Shown here piece after piece: positions 23,801-34,756 of a DNA stretch of 64,000 nt. The notes below the pieces were generated by a model. It saw nothing but the letters and a program-made list of their open reading frames with translations. It did not search any database and was not told the origin of the DNA. Position 1 is the stretch's first letter. Every line of letters begins with the position of its first letter. The stretch spans positions 12,930,740-12,994,739 of the forward strand of contig NC_050469.1 in the NCBI RefSeq assembly GCF_013373865.1, given 5' to 3'. The DNA comes from Monomorium pharaonis (lineage: Eukaryota > Arthropoda > Insecta > Hymenoptera > Formicidae). The position numbers were made by a program, and so were the translations under genes.

Positions 23801-25748
23801 GATGCGCGGCAAGACCGTCAACGAGGTCTGCGATATTCTCGCCGGTATGCAGGGTAGCCTCACGTTCTTGGTACTTCCGGCACCGACGAGCCACAGAAAT
23901 AATTTAAGGAGAGAAGACACGACACAGGTACGACATGTACAAGCACGTATCCTGATATATTTAGCACATCCTCCATATTGGAAACGTGGACTACCGCATC
24001 CGTGGATCTCGAAACTGGAACAATCGATATTGCGGTGGTGGCGTTGGAGGTGAAAGGGCAAATGTCAGCTGGAAGACATTTGTCCTTCGAGATAAAATTG
24101 ACATTGATCGTTTTACATTTGAACGTCTGTTTTACGATTTCGATGGCTGTAGTTCGGAAAAATCAATATCATTTAACTTACTCTGCCATCCGCTTAATTA
24201 AAGTTTGTCCGGTGCGCCTACGTTGACTGTGCTAACGCACGTGAACGTATGTAAAAGCAAATGTCATATACATGTGTACTGCGACGTTTGTTCTTTTACC
24301 TTAACGACGCGGCATTGATACTCGCGAGTTGCACGGAATTATCTATAGATCGGCGCTAATAGGAAGCGGCTGTTCCAGCTTTATTGCGCGGATATAACAT
24401 GACATTTGTAACCGTAAAGCCCCTTTACCATTTTGCATCTAGATACACATACGAGCGCATTTCGATTACGATCCCGAGGAAGACCCATACATACCGTGCA
24501 GAGAGTTGGGCGTAAGTTTTCAAAAGGGCGATGTGCTCCACGTAATTTCCCAAGAGGATCCTAACTGGTGGCAAGCATATCGAGAAGGCGAAGAGGATCA
24601 GACACTGGCTGGTCTCATACCCAGCAGAGTGTTTCAACATCAGTGAGTTGAATTATAATTAGAGAAGTATAAACACCCATATCTGACCATCTCGTCCTGA
24701 TTATTACTTTATTCTTATTTCATCTGTACAGACGAGAGTCCATGAAGCAAACGATAGCCGGCGACAAGTCGACGGTGCGAGGCTCGAAAAAGTCCAGCAC
24801 GCTACTGTGCGCGAGAAAAAATCCAAAGAAGAAGAAACGAAACAAATTCGGTGGGAACTTCAACGATGACGGGTATCCACTTTACGCGACAACTGCCATA
24901 GACGGTGTGTAAAGCTTAAACTTTGACCGACTTAGACATCGGTCACAAATTGTTAAGTACTATCCTTGAGACGCAACGTTTTCTCGCAGATTACGACAGC
25001 GAGGAAGTGCTGACGTACGAGGAGGTCGCCTTATACTATCCCCGTGCGAATCACAAGAGGCCAATTGTACTTATCGGACCACCTAACATCGGACGACACG
25101 AACTCAGGCAGAGATTGATGCAAGACAGCGAACGTTTTGCCGCAGCAATTCCTCGTAAGTATTATTCTACTGCGTGTATTTATTACTTTATAATTTTTTA
25201 ATAAAAATATATATACTAGTTTACAACCGATCTAAACATATTTTTTTTTATTTTTAGATACAAGTCGTCCGAAAAAAGACTCCGAGGTCGATGGACAGGA
25301 CTATCACTTCATTTCTCGTGCTCAGTTCGAGTCCGATATCCTCTGTCGGAAGTTTGTCGAGCACGGCGAGTACGAGAAAGCGTACTACGGCACGTCCGTG
25401 GAGGCCATCAGAACAGTGGTTAATTCCGGGAAAATCTGTGTCTTAAACCTACATCCCCAGAGTCTCAAGATCCTGCGAAATTCGGATCTGAAGCCGTATG
25501 TTGTGTTTATCGCGCCTCCGAGCCTCGAGAAGCTGAGGCAGAAGAGGATCAAGAACAACGAGAGCTTCAAGGAAGAAGAGCTGAAAGATATAATCGAGAA
25601 AGCTCGTGAGATGGAGGATAAATATGGCCATCTGTTCGACATGCTTATCCTCAATAACGATACAGATCGGGCGTATAATCAGCTTCTCACGGAGATCAAT
25701 TCACTCGAGAGGGAGCCTCAGTGGGTGCCTGCGTCTTGGGTTCAGTAA
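7188..25748 (+). CDS. sdt: Stardust / PALS1 (MPP5) MAGUK polarity scaffold, whole coding span
   Basis: Spliced CDS, long form: 7188-7213, 13355-16154, 17569-17742, 22000-22222, 22641-22876, 23235-23565, 23719-23927, 24443-24642, 24732-24904, 24990-25154, 25258-25748. It totals 5028 bases, 1675 residues, and all phases close. Domain order: long low-complexity N-terminus (to about 1000), SLRGSKKLQALE block (about 1020), L27N (1075-1140), L27C (1145-1205), PDZ (1230-1312), SH3 (1335-1400), HOOK and guanylate-kinase-like domain (1480-1670), ending PASWVQ. This is the PALS1/Stardust architecture. In flies and vertebrates the protein sits under the apical membrane, binding the Crumbs tail through PDZ-SH3-GUK, Patj through L27N, Lin-7 through L27C and Par-6 through the N-terminal region. 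Using the donor after 13577 instead removes 859 residues and gives an 816-residue form. Only the first exon is uncertain. Confidence 0.95.
7361..8039. mobile_element. MITE-like element with long degenerate terminal inverted repeats
   Basis: The left arm (7361-7440: CACGGAAGGAACG, then TTTAGCTGGATACAGAT) is matched on the opposite strand by the right arm (about 7975-8039), which also reads TTTAGCTAGATACAGAT followed by CTGAATATAATTT. The interior is AT-rich with no transposase. The same arm sequence occurs in the element at 19036-19243, so this is a family. Superfamily and target duplication were not resolved. Confidence 0.65.
8040..13354 (+). other. sdt: Presumed stardust intron, no exon recognised
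   Basis: The left part (8.6-10.8 kb) is CpG-richer, including a GC-rich patch at about 10,180-10,700 that could be regulatory DNA. The right part (10.8-13.3 kb) is AT-rich and featureless apart from homopolymers such as the poly-T near 11,540. Short CT microsatellites occur at about 9066-9090 and 10,099-10,117. None of the open frames resembles a known protein. Confidence 0.5.
13355..16154 (+). CDS. sdt: Stardust giant exon (coding exon 2)
   Basis: A TTGTTTTAG acceptor precedes 13355, and the frame runs SRRRSGSGV, then a Q-rich stretch, through 2800 bases to the donor gtaaac at 16155. An internal donor (AAG then gtaaaa) at 13577/13578 is also phase 0. The exon can therefore be used in full or cut to 223 bases without changing the downstream frame. 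The protein is low-complexity, Ser/Arg/Asp-rich, with a poly-Ser patch (about 14,580-14,610) and a Thr-rich patch (14,897-14,935). Drosophila sdt likewise has a large optional exon, reported to confer Neuralized sensitivity through an NxxN-type motif. One NSRN occurs here at 15642-15653, but a four-residue match is weak evidence. The frame also stays open past the donor to 16391. Confidence 0.88.
13578..16154 (+). other. sdt: Alternatively spliced 859-residue segment of stardust
   Basis: Both bounding donors (gtaaaa at 13578, gtaaac at 16155) fall between codons, and the next exon begins at phase 0. Using the first one drops 2577 bases cleanly. This reproduces the long/short isoform logic of Drosophila stardust. 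The distal part (about 15,780-16,000) contains arginine/serine-rich blocks such as RRSRSLLDF and RRSMSDL that could be phosphorylation sites; that last point is inference. Confidence 0.6.
16155..17568 (+). other. sdt: Stardust intron with an open read-through extension
   Basis: The first 237 bases (to the TAG at 16389-16391) stay in frame with the giant exon and include a strongly hydrophobic run around 16,270-16,320. A 20-base near-perfect palindrome lies at 16361-16380, just before the stop. The remainder is AT-rich intron with a CT-rich patch near 17,340 and an acceptor at 17568. Confidence 0.5.
17569..17742 (+). CDS. sdt: Stardust coding exon 3
   Basis: Acceptor ATTTTTAG, donor gtaaga; 174 bases, exactly 58 codons, phase 0 at both ends. 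The product begins AGLNGVKPAIPPRDQKRAPA and ends SIRKYQ, a basic, proline-containing linker in front of the SLRGSKKLQALE block. It joins in frame to either donor of the giant exon. Confidence 0.88.
17765..17839. repeat. (CT)n microsatellite, about 37 units
   Basis: An uninterrupted 75-base CT repeat starts 22 bases after the exon 3 donor. It is the longest perfect dinucleotide repeat in the window. On the transcript it is a polypyrimidine tract, the kind PTB-like splicing regulators bind; influence on splicing is inference. Confidence 0.95.
19036..19243. mobile_element. Short MITE, about 208 bp, same family as 7361-8039
   Basis: The left arm (CACAGAAAGAACAGTTTTGC, then TTTAGCTGTATACAGATCTG and AAAATAATTTT) is mirrored by the right arm, whose reverse complement reads CACGGAAAGAATGGTTTTGC, then AACTGTATACAGATGG and CTGAAAATAATTTT. 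The arms are about 70 bases each with a small AT-rich centre. There is no coding capacity. No target duplication was evident by eye. Confidence 0.8.
20501..20551 (+). other. sdt: Possible 51-base cassette exon in stardust intron 3
   Basis: An acceptor ending CACTTCTTAG at 20500, preceded by a T-rich stretch, and a strong donor (AAG then gtaagc) at 20552 bracket exactly 17 open codons. They are phase 0 at both ends, matching the phase of the flanking exons 3 and 4. The peptide is cysteine-rich (CCWCC). I know of no counterpart in other Stardust proteins, and chance splice pairs are common, so this is a candidate only. Confidence 0.2.
22000..22222 (+). CDS. sdt: Stardust coding exon 4, SLRGSKKLQALE block
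   Basis: Acceptor CACTTGTAG, donor gtaagt; 223 bases. The product begins EQLRKRKDEEERQEMLSHSL and continues RGSKKLQALE. This charged helix plus SLRGS block is a hallmark of the conserved region N-terminal to the L27 domains in PALS1/Stardust, the part implicated in Par-6 binding in the family. It ends one base into a codon. Confidence 0.93.
22641..22876 (+). CDS. sdt: Stardust coding exon 5, L27N domain
   Basis: Acceptor CATATTTCAG, donor gtacgt; 236 bases. The product contains YGEVVATLERLQLQL and later LLVQNRFASALATRH, the helical pattern of the first L27 domain, which pairs with Patj in the family. It completes the split codon from exon 4 and ends between codons (LARD). Confidence 0.93.
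23235..23565 (+). CDS. sdt: Stardust coding exon 6, L27C and start of PDZ
   Basis: Acceptor GATGTTCCAG, donor gtgagg; 331 bases. CVDILEKWQSSS and ELTSILTSYDMEALLLAHDS give the second L27 domain (Lin-7 partner in the family), followed by a Ser/Pro-rich linker. NIKIIRIEK and EPLGATVRNEGD then start the PDZ domain, with PLGA as its carboxylate-binding loop. The PDZ is split by the next intron after one base of a glycine codon. Confidence 0.95.
23719..23927 (+). CDS. sdt: Stardust coding exon 7, rest of PDZ
   Basis: Acceptor CTCACAAG, donor gtacga; 209 bases. RVVRGGAADKSGLLHEGDEV and LEVNGVEMRGKTVNEV are canonical PDZ strands and helix. The domain ends near LTFLVLPA. In the family this PDZ binds the C-terminal ERLI of Crumbs together with SH3-GUK. 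Confidence 0.95.
24443..24642 (+). CDS. sdt: Stardust coding exon 8, SH3 domain
   Basis: Acceptor TTGCATCTAG, donor gtgagt; 200 bases. HFDYDPEEDPYIPCRELGV, then FQKGDVLHVI, PNWWQA and GLIPS are the ordered SH3 elements seen in MAGUKs. It ends two bases into a glutamine codon. Confidence 0.95.
24732..24904 (+). CDS. sdt: Stardust coding exon 9, HOOK region
   Basis: Acceptor CATCTGTACAG, donor gtgtgt; 173 bases. It encodes a basic linker (KNPKKKKRNKF) between SH3 and guanylate-kinase domains. HOOK segments in MAGUKs typically carry such basic stretches. The donor leaves one G that completes an aspartate codon in exon 10. Confidence 0.88.
24990..25154 (+). CDS. sdt: Stardust coding exon 10, start of guanylate-kinase domain
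   Basis: Acceptor TTTTCTCGCAG, donor gtaagt; 165 bases. LTYEEVALYYPRANHKRPIV is followed by LIGPPNIGRHELRQRL. The P-loop position reads GPPNIGRHE rather than the GxxGxGKS of active guanylate kinases, as usual for catalytically dead MAGUK domains. Confidence 0.95.
25258..25748 (+). CDS. sdt: Stardust coding exon 11, rest of guanylate-kinase domain and stop
   Basis: Acceptor ATTTTTAG, then 491 bases to TAA at 25746-25748. HTSRPKKDSEVDGQDYHFIS, the AYYGTSVEAIRTV region, FIAPPSLEKLRQKR and the terminal WVPASWVQ are typical of the PALS1/Stardust guanylate-kinase-like fold and C-terminus. Confidence 0.96.
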
Positions 25749-28700
25749 CTTAAGCGGTTTTAATCGCCACGCGCTTAAGACGAGCTTTTCCGTGTGTACG
25801 TGTCTCGGCGGCGAGGACGACGATCGAAGGCCAGTATCGCGGTATCTGTTTGCAAGATAAGTGCTTTCACGCAATTTTCCAAGCGAGACTTTCAAAGCAA
25901 CGTCCGATAATGGGAATTCGGAGAAACTGGTTCTTCTACAGGTGCCTGTTACATAGTTTTATGTTTCTTACGCAAATCTTAAATCTTCCCCGGTTATACT
26001 GTTGCAAGTACTACTCGCCTGACAGAGTCTTCCGCGTGTGTCGTTACTTTGGTGCCATGAAAATGAGACGGAGAATTCATCGGAAGCGATCCTCACGGGG
26101 GAAAACGATAGCTAGAAGAGAGATGGAAGAGAGTGAATATATTCTACGAAAAAAAGAAAAAAAAATTCTCATACCTCTGCGACGGACTATTCTTCGACGT
26201 AGATTCTTACGTTTGATATAGAAGGACAGAAAGAAGGAATATGATGTTTACGTATCACCGTGATAAGGCAAACGTTCGTACATCGAGGCAGGGTTGCAAC
26301 AACGATGTTTTGAATTTGAGCGAATATATAATCAAATCGCGGACGATAATCGGCCGAAAAGTTTAGATTTAAGTTACGCTTAAATTTCAAACAGGAGTTG
26401 CTGCAATTTTAGCCCACTTCCGATGTAATCCCGAGGTAATTCCGACGTTCGTACGTCGGGTTTCCGAGGTGTTTACGATTACATTCTCATGACTGACAAG
26501 CGGTTAACATATTATTGTATAGATGCGCGATACAAAGAAAAAAAGTATTATCCTCTCGGTGCGCCAAAGCACATCTGCCGAGCGTTTTGCTCTTTCTACA
26601 TATTAGCCCGTTCTACGTGAGGAAATGTACCTGACCTGATGACCTCCAAAAGGTGAAAAATTTCTAATTCGGGAACCATCGTGAAAGCCCCGTGTAACTT
26701 TCTATGATCCACGCATATATACGTTTTGATAAATTTTGATAAGTGATGAAGCTTCGATCGAGATTTTTTAAAAAGACTCCGCACCCAGCGTAGCGCACGT
26801 GCGGATGTATTAAAACGTGATTGCATTACGAAATCTAGCGTAATGTAATTAATTCCCTTTACGTTATCGCGAGTCAGTCATGCATCACGCGACATGCGTA
26901 TCGAACTTTCGCAAACACGAATCATAGAAAGTCACGCACGTTTCTCTCACGTGAAATTTCGATTAGAAATTTTTGGCAGTCCTGCTAATCTAACCGAGCG
27001 GAAGCTGTTATTATGAAGGAAGAAAAGAAAAGGAATTCCAAAACGACGATCCCACAAGCATAACGATGAACAGTGTGTTTCCTCGAACGCAAGGGGAAAC
27101 CGATCTGCGATCTCGAAGAAGGCGAAACTCGCTAACGTCTTACCGTTCGCCCTAGAAACAATTTCGTGTTTGTTTAGAAAGCAGAAACTCGTGTTTTCGA
27201 ACCCGTAGATTCGTTAAACGCAATAGACTTAGGCTCGACTGTGGTTCGGTATGCAAGCTTTTGGACATTTCGCATAAAAAAAAACGATTGTTTCTCCTGA
27301 ATGTTTTTTTACAGGGAGCGATTATTACGCGACGCGATCGAATAGGGTAAAAAGGTGTTTATCTGTGTCATTGTATCGCTACGAAATAGGGATCGATGCG
27401 AAATAGAAAAGAAAAAAAAATGTGTAGTAGAAAAAAAGAGAGAGAGAGAGAGAGAGAGACCATTGTGGTTTTTCATTGGAAATTATTCGGTAAATGCAAA
27501 TGCGCGGTGTGTATATCTTACAGGTATTCTTGCGTTAGCAATAATTGTATTGTCGAAAGGTAAAAAAAAATTTTCTGTATTTTCTTTTCTTTTTCTCGAT
27601 GACTCTAAGAGCTCCGGTAAACTCGGCCAAGATGTGTCGTCAGTTCGTATAGAGATTGTGGGCTACTGTGTCGTGATTAGATCAACCGTAATGTTAGTCG
27701 ATCCAGAGAGAAAAAAAAAGATAGATACACTAAATTCAATGTGAAACAGTTGTAAAAGTGGACGCGCGACGTAGAGAGATGTGTCTTCGGTGAAAAAAGT
27801 CGTTATCTCCATTTTTAGCTATTTAAAATCAATCTTGTAAGAGCCAATCAATGCATGACGGTTCAATATCGTGCCAAGTATCAGACCGCATGTGAAAGGA
27901 CGCAAGAAACTGAGATGTGCCAAATAATCCTGGATTATTTCCAGATGAATCCACAAGTTTTAAAATGCGCTCAAGAGGCACCTTAGAATTTGTCATTATA
28001 TTGATTATGTAAATAATTGTGCACTTGTGTATAGAGAGAAAAAGAGAGAAAGAGAGAGATAGAGAGCGAAAGAAGGAGAACGAGAAGGGGGAAGGATAGT
28101 TATTCGAATTCATCATTATTATTTTTCTAATTATTATTATTCGAATTATTATTATCATCGTTACTGCATGTGCTGTTTTGTCGAGTGATCACAGGCAGGA
28201 CAGTTGTTAAAACGTATGATCCCCTGGCGTAACAAATGGACAACACAAATCCGCAATCGCGTGTCTTGAATCGATCCGGATATGCACATTTGTATTAAAT
28301 CAAGCGAATCAAATTTTTCAACAGCGGTGTTTCTCACTTGGCAAACCTGTACTAATTATGTAATAATTATGATCAATTATACTGCATGATTCTGATTACC
28401 GTCATGATTATGTAAACAACAACGGTGAAAGTATGTACATTATTATTCTTATAATTATTGTTATTATTATTATTATTATTCATATTATTATTAATTATAT
28501 TAATTCCACGTGTAAAATAAACGTACAATTTCAAAGAGGAGAAATATATGTATGAAGAAGAAATATATACAAATGTATATATACATCGTATATACATGTT
28601 CACGTGTATTGCGAGAGCCACACGACACCACAAACCTCGAATATATGTCCCGAAGGAGAGCCTTGGTTGTAGAAAATAATATATTGTTTCCATTGTTGAC

Positions 28701-28879
28701 ATTACCATCTCTATATTCATGTTAATCTCTTCTGTTCGTAAAAAAAAAAAGATATTTGACCATCAATGACCAGGTATTCTCTCGTAATGCCTTTGTACCA
28801 AGCCTAACTCATTCCCGTCTTTAATTTAGCTTAATTTTTTTTTTTACAGTTAATCGAATTTTATTTATGAAAAAATAAA
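25749..28879 (+). other. sdt: Probable long stardust 3' UTR
   Basis: No coding signal follows the stop. AATAAA occurs at 28516-28521 and 28874-28879 and either could end the transcript. A possible Pumilio-type TGTAAATA lies near 28,009. The stretch has (GA) and poly-A patches (27,439-27,459; 28,740) and a stretch of ATT/ATA triplets at 28,440-28,500. True length is not determinable from sequence alone. Confidence 0.45.
28516..28521 (+). terminator. sdt: Candidate polyadenylation signal for stardust
   Basis: AATAAA hexamer about 2.8 kb after the stop codon. It is one of at least two candidates; the other is at 28874-28879. Confidence 0.3.
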
Positions 28880-29329
28880 AATAATACAGCCAAATTTTAT
28901 AATTATGTGATTTCACTTGATCGGAAACTTGTCGCATTCTGTGGACGCATTTATGTGAAACAGGGAATCGTACACAAGCGGGAGTAGCATCTGCAGGGTG
29001 CAAATGATTTTCTCTGTTATCGTACTCTCAAAATCTCGTGGAGTAGGGTGAAAAATCATTTAAAAATTTGGAAGCTATACTTCCACTGCTTTAGAGCGAA
29101 CGTTTCGAGATTTAAAATAGTGCAAGACCGTTTCCGATCTATTTGACGAGTGCTATATGCCACATTTATTATTAGGCCACCCCGATTCGCACAATTCCAT
29201 ACTATAAGAACTGGCATACCGGCGAGCTAATTATACAGCTGATCAATATGAAATCAGCGAATCTTTGTCTCGGCGATTTAGTTAATCTCCTCAAGGGAAT
29301 AGTTCATAGGTGATTCCCCGATTTCTCTT

Positions 29330-29831
29330 CCGCCCCCTCCCTCCCCTTTCCCCCCTCCTCGCTCCCTGTGGTGCCAGTTCATGCGGACCCTAGGTTGATC
29401 CCTCGATTGCCACCCCTCGCCCTTCGGACGCCGTCGGTTTCGCTGTTCCGGCGAGGAGGACGCCGTCGATTCTTCGGGCCGCCGCCGTCGCTGCCGTCGC
29501 CGGGGGGGGCCGTGGGTGGTGCGGCCGCGCGCATGTGTCTTCTCCGATGGAAATGGATCGATGCTGAAAATAGCTCGGCCCTCGCAGGAGAGTACGAGGT
29601 GAGTCGCCTTCGCTTTCGGCAGGGCCTCCGCGTCTCTCTCGACGCCCGCCGCCGCCGCCGTCGTCGTCGACGCCGACGCTCGCCCTCAGCGAAAATAATT
29701 AAATAACTCGCTCGTGTAACTCATCGCCTCCGACTTCCTGTCCGCTCGATCTTCCGCATCCGGCGCGGCCGCCGTCGCCGCTGCCGCCGCCGCCGACGTC
29801 GCTGCCACCGCCGCCGCCGTCGTCGTCGTCA

Positions 29832-29862
<31 letters not shown>

Positions 29863-30150
29863 TCCTCTCTCTCTCACGAACCGAGTGCGCCGGCTGCGAG
29901 CCGCGACCCGGGATCCCAAGGTCGAGCGGGATGACGCGAAAAAAATGTGCGCCGAATCAACGTGGCTGATGAGGCTGAAATCGTGAGTATATTGCACGGT
30001 CTTCCCCCGGTCTTCCGGCGGAATCGCCGCGGCCGCCGCCGAAAGGCGGACGAGGGTTGCCCACCCTCGGCGGCGGCGGACGGCAGGCGCCCTTTCGCAT
30101 ATTCGCCCCGGATTGATCGCCGCTCTGGCGTCCTAATCGCGCGGCGATTT
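29330..30150 (+). promoter_or_regulatory. CpG-rich block, candidate promoter and first exon(s) of stoned
   Basis: A sharp GC/CpG island sits between AT-rich flanks and is packed with CGC/CCG/GTC triplet repeats (29,645-29,690 and 29,770-29,870). Good + strand donors occur at 29599 (gtgagt) and 29983 (gtgagt). Either could splice to the acceptor at 35817 in front of stnA. No conserved protein is encoded. Direction and assignment to stoned are inferred from the downstream gene and the donors. Confidence 0.4.
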
Positions 30151-33100
30151 TTATTTTAACTTAATTTCAGTCCTAATCGCGAGATTCCCCGCAACAGGCG
30201 CAACCCCCCGCGCTTCTCTCTGTTCGTTGATCCCCACGTTTCTTACTTCGACACCGCAATCCACCGATTTGCGAGGATTGCTCCGAAATGAATGTATGAA
30301 AGGTAGCATCGCGTTCCACGCGCTCGCGATTAGGACGAAGCGCGTTGCGCTGCAATTTCGCAAAATGGAATCTACGTAATCTTAATATATACGCAGTTAC
30401 TGGAATTCCACCGCGGTGTCCGTGGTTACTATAGTTGCACGTTTAATTAATTGTCGCCGCAAAGCTCGGCGGCTACCTACAGCAGCTTGCGCATATAGTA
30501 ATAAACGCTTCCAGGAAAATGGAAGGGATTAGAAAATACCAACAGGGCGAGTCAGCGTTGTATTTCTTCATTTGATATTCCGTGCATGTGCCGCGCGAGA
30601 AGCGTCGTTAATCGTAAGCCGCACTTACGCATTTTATTAGGCGCACGCCTGATTTCACGTACCTGCATTGCTCCCTTTAAGTCTTTCCTTTGGCTTCCAT
30701 CGGTAGGGCTAGCCTCAAAGAACGACCTACATCGCCTTTTTAAGATAATTTTTAAGGTAATATATACTTTCCTATTCCAGAGTTTAGGTATTTTATTGCG
30801 ACACTAGAAAGGAACGAAACTACAAATTTCTGCTCTCCAGTTTCTCGAGCGTGCATAATTTGATTTTTAATTCGCATTTCAACGTACTCGAAGTTATCTC
30901 TGCAATTCGAGTTAGAGTCTTGTACGGATGCTTATGCTTTCGGGGGCGAAAATCTTGAGAGAGCGAAATGCCACAGTGATCTACACCATGGAAACTCCGC
31001 TTGTCTCGCGGACTTGCCAAAAATCTGCATGCGAAGTACGAGGGAGCGATATATCGCTCCCTTCGAATTCTCCTTCGGCGCGGAGATAAAATTAGATTGC
31101 GGCGCCGAGCACTCGTTGTCCCCGGTTAGTCTGGATAAAATGTGGCCGACGCGACAAAACGACTACCGTGACAGTGCTACCTAGCACACCGGTGGTCTGC
31201 AATGAAACTTAGGAGACCTGATCGATCACGGTGCAGGAAAGGTGGTCTTCGGCAATTCTCGTTTCCCATCTTGTCCCGGTGATCGACTGCGCCGCGAGGA
31301 GGACACGTTTAGCAGCCTCTCGCTGGCGCTTATGGAGTATTGATTTTTTATCGCCGCGTGTTGCGTATTACCTCATACTTTCGAAAATATTCGCATTTCT
31401 TTTATGAAAACACCGCGGAGTTGTCGCACTGGAAACTGCGGGTGTTCCCGCGGGGAAATAAAAATGTTCGATTTGTTCGAGAAAAACTCGTAGATAAAAC
31501 GGCACAGTACGACCGTGCGTATTTGTTTTGCAGCTTGCAAACGGAGCATAACGTGTTAAGGTAAATTTTTTATAGACACGTAAAACATACACATTCACGT
31601 CGTTTTTAAATATTGTGTAACTGAACAAAACGGAAATACAATCGGGATATATCCAAGCTGATTTAGGAAGCCTCGTGACAGACTTTCGGTGAAATGTGTA
31701 ATTGACAGGTGTGTGCATACAACTGGCTGTGCTGGTAGTGCCCTCGAGAGATATATCCTCTCGGTATACATATACGTGCTGCCTTTGGTTATAATGGTTA
31801 CATGACAGATGCGATAGGTTATTGAATATGAATCTTTTCGTTGACGGCATGACCTAATTAAATAATAAGTAAGACAAACCCGAACGAATACCGCATTCAA
31901 TGACGCACTATATTGCTTTTCCTTTCTATTCTTGTTTAAGTTAAAGTACTTACTTTCTTTTCTCTAAACATTTCTTATTTTATTTAATAATAATCTGAAA
32001 TATCGCTAATTATTTTTTGCATTCGATATCTATTAAAAATACAGCAAAATTGACGATAGCACTGATACCTAACGTTAAAAAAAAATGTGTTGTTTATTTT
32101 TGAATTAAAAAAAAAAGGTTTTACAAACGATATTGTGGCGACCAATTTTTAAGCTGATTTTCGTACACTTTGATTTGAAAGTTTCTATATATAAAACTAC
32201 GGACGTGCCGTTTTTTATTTATTTTGCCACCCGTGACCTCGCTACATGAAATAATTCTTTGCAAACTGGAATATTGCAAATTGGAAAATCTGATCTAATT
32301 ATTAATAAAGCTTAAATTAATGGAGCTTACAAGCTTATAATTTGTAATTGATTATGAAACTTTTAAAATCCTACATTATATTAATCAATGAAATGACAAT
32401 ACGCATATTTTGCAGTGATAAAAAGAATTTTAAGTAAACATATTTGATGTAATAATAACAAGTTGCCAATAACTGCTACAATATCTAAATATAACTATTA
32501 CACTAACAATAAGTAATATATATATGGAAATATATTAATTAGAAATGTTAGTTGATTAATTAAGCTTCTTTTGCCAATACACATTAATCAAGTCCTATAA
32601 TTACACCAGATTCTAATAATATCTCTGTTATTGAAGATATCATGTACTGTCCCTATTTCCGAAGTATCGTATCTTGTATCGTCAATAATATCGATTCATT
32701 GAAACGGTATTAGAGAAATGCTCTCTAACAGACGAAGATAAGAGCGAAACCATTTGGATTTTTAATTTAACCGAGAGATAAGTCCAAGTGTATCAAATAT
32801 TTATGATATGCATAATTTATTTCCATTCTACTGTGCAGAAGAAGCGAGGGAGGTGATGACATAAGCTGACAGTCGATTGCTTTAATCCAGAACGCCTAAC
32901 AGGAATCGGTTCGATCTGAACGCTACCTGAAGTCTAAGAAGTTCTTCACGATGACCATCCGTCGGATATTTACATTTCCCTTTAATTCCTAGATCATTTT
33001 GTAGGTCCTGTTATATTCGACATTAATGCGACAATATCGCACGAGAATTCAAAATTTTCTAATAATTTCCATTTCCTTTCATTTACGAATACAAAATAAA

Positions 33101-34756
33101 CATTAACTCGATTCGCAATAAGCTTTTTCCAGTAATACAATACATTGATTAGTATCGGCTAAACTTTGGTTAGCTTATTGGCAGTGCATTGGCCAATGCT
33201 TTCCCTAATATAACTGCCAATATTGGTCTAAAATTAGATTGCAATTAATGTCCAATATAAAAAGTTAATCAATTGATTTAATATTGAATTAATATTGATG
33301 CTTAGACAAATTGACTAAATAAGGTGAAGCGTCTATTTTACAATATTGGACCAATATTGGGGATATTGCCTTTACATTACTTCCCAATATTCGTTTTTAT
33401 CTTGATGCTCGTTAGACTGCAAGTCTAACAGTTAATATTAATATTAATATTAATACTAATAAAGTGAAGAGAAAAATTTTTCCCGTACCTTTGTACAAAA
33501 TATTTTTTGACGGTACAAAAGAAATTCCTTTTCGTTACTAGGATCAGCGGCTCCCTTGCTTCTTCTTTCACGTATCGATTATAATTTCGTGACATACATA
33601 TACGCGAACTCTTTGCACCGCATAAACATGTGTATATGTGCATCACTACAGTGCACAGCCCGGGGCTAGTTCATAGTCGGAGCTGCTTGACGAACCGTGA
33701 CAAAAAACCTAACTAGTCGAGTATTTTGTGCGTGTGAAAGGTTATTCTTACCGTCGCGCAGAGGTAGTGGTGCATAGCACGTGGGTCACGAAAGACAAAA
33801 ATGTCGCATTTGAGGGATCTAAAAGAGATTCCGCTCTATCCTCCATCCCCTTTAGCATGCGTACCATCAAAAGACGCACTTTAGTTCACGCTTCCTCCAC
33901 AAGGCTCATCGCTCGAGAGAACGTTGTGAAAATAGAATCTACTGTACCTGTGCTACGTTTATCGTCTTATTGATGATCCGCTGCTGCATCGCACGCCGGC
34001 ATATTAATTAAATTCTATCGACACTCTCACAAGTTCGGTGTGCATTCGATTAAAATGCAAATACGCACGTGTGTTGTTGTAGGATCGTAAGCTTATTAGT
34101 TAAAGCTAAAAGCGTCGGCGCATATAACTTGCAATCTATCACGATCCATTCTTGATGTCTGGTTTATTGATGGATAATGATACAAACTGCAAAGTGTTTA
34201 GCAGCACATCTATTTTGTTATTTTGAAATTTAAATTGACATTTGCGTATAGTACGTGGATTAATAATGTATGATTCTAAATATTCTTGTGGCATATGCAT
34301 TGCATTGTTATCGAATATCTATCGCGAGTTATCTAACGTCATTCAGCGGAAATACGATGAAAATATCTCATTGGAATTCCGACGAAAAATGTAACGGCGA
34401 ACGTTTCTCTCGGCAAATCTAATCTATCGGCTTTCTATATAAAGCCTTTAACTGTCTACGACGACTTTGACGGGTTTGGCAGGTTATTTTGTAAGGAAGT
34501 TAGATGTCGTAGATCGTAGAGCACAGCTCCCGGAAACGCTGCGAGAGACACCTTGCTTTTATTTCGTCGCTATTTTCCCTTATCGAACGATTGAGGAACG
34601 TGGGGGAAAAACACATTCGGTTACTGCACTGCGATCGATCGGTCTCTTTTGGCAATGATCCCGCATCGCCACTCTTTATTCCGAGACACAGATAAGATAA
34701 ACTAGATTAGTAATAACACAATATTAAATTGACAATCAATTTTTTTATTACATTTA
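30151..34756 (+). other. Presumed stoned 5' intron, no gene seen
   Basis: CpG-richer to about 31.5 kb, then AT-rich. No open frame resembles a known protein. A degenerate inverted-repeat patch with CCAATATTGG motifs lies at about 33,170-33,400, and a (TTAATA)n-like patch at about 33,433-33,458. Confidence 0.45.
33170..33400. repeat. Possible degenerate MITE with CCAATATTGG motifs
   Basis: TATTGGCAGTGCATTGG at the left and TTCCCAATATTCG at the right, with internal CCAATATTGG copies on both sides, give a loose inverted arrangement. Similarity of the arms is poor by eye, so this may be only an AT-rich repetitive patch. Confidence 0.25.

Noticed and set aside
29368..29997. Arg/Pro-rich + frame and Ala/Thr-rich minus frame at 29.4-30.0 kb
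   Set aside because: Produced by GTC/CGC triplet repeats; no conserved sequence.
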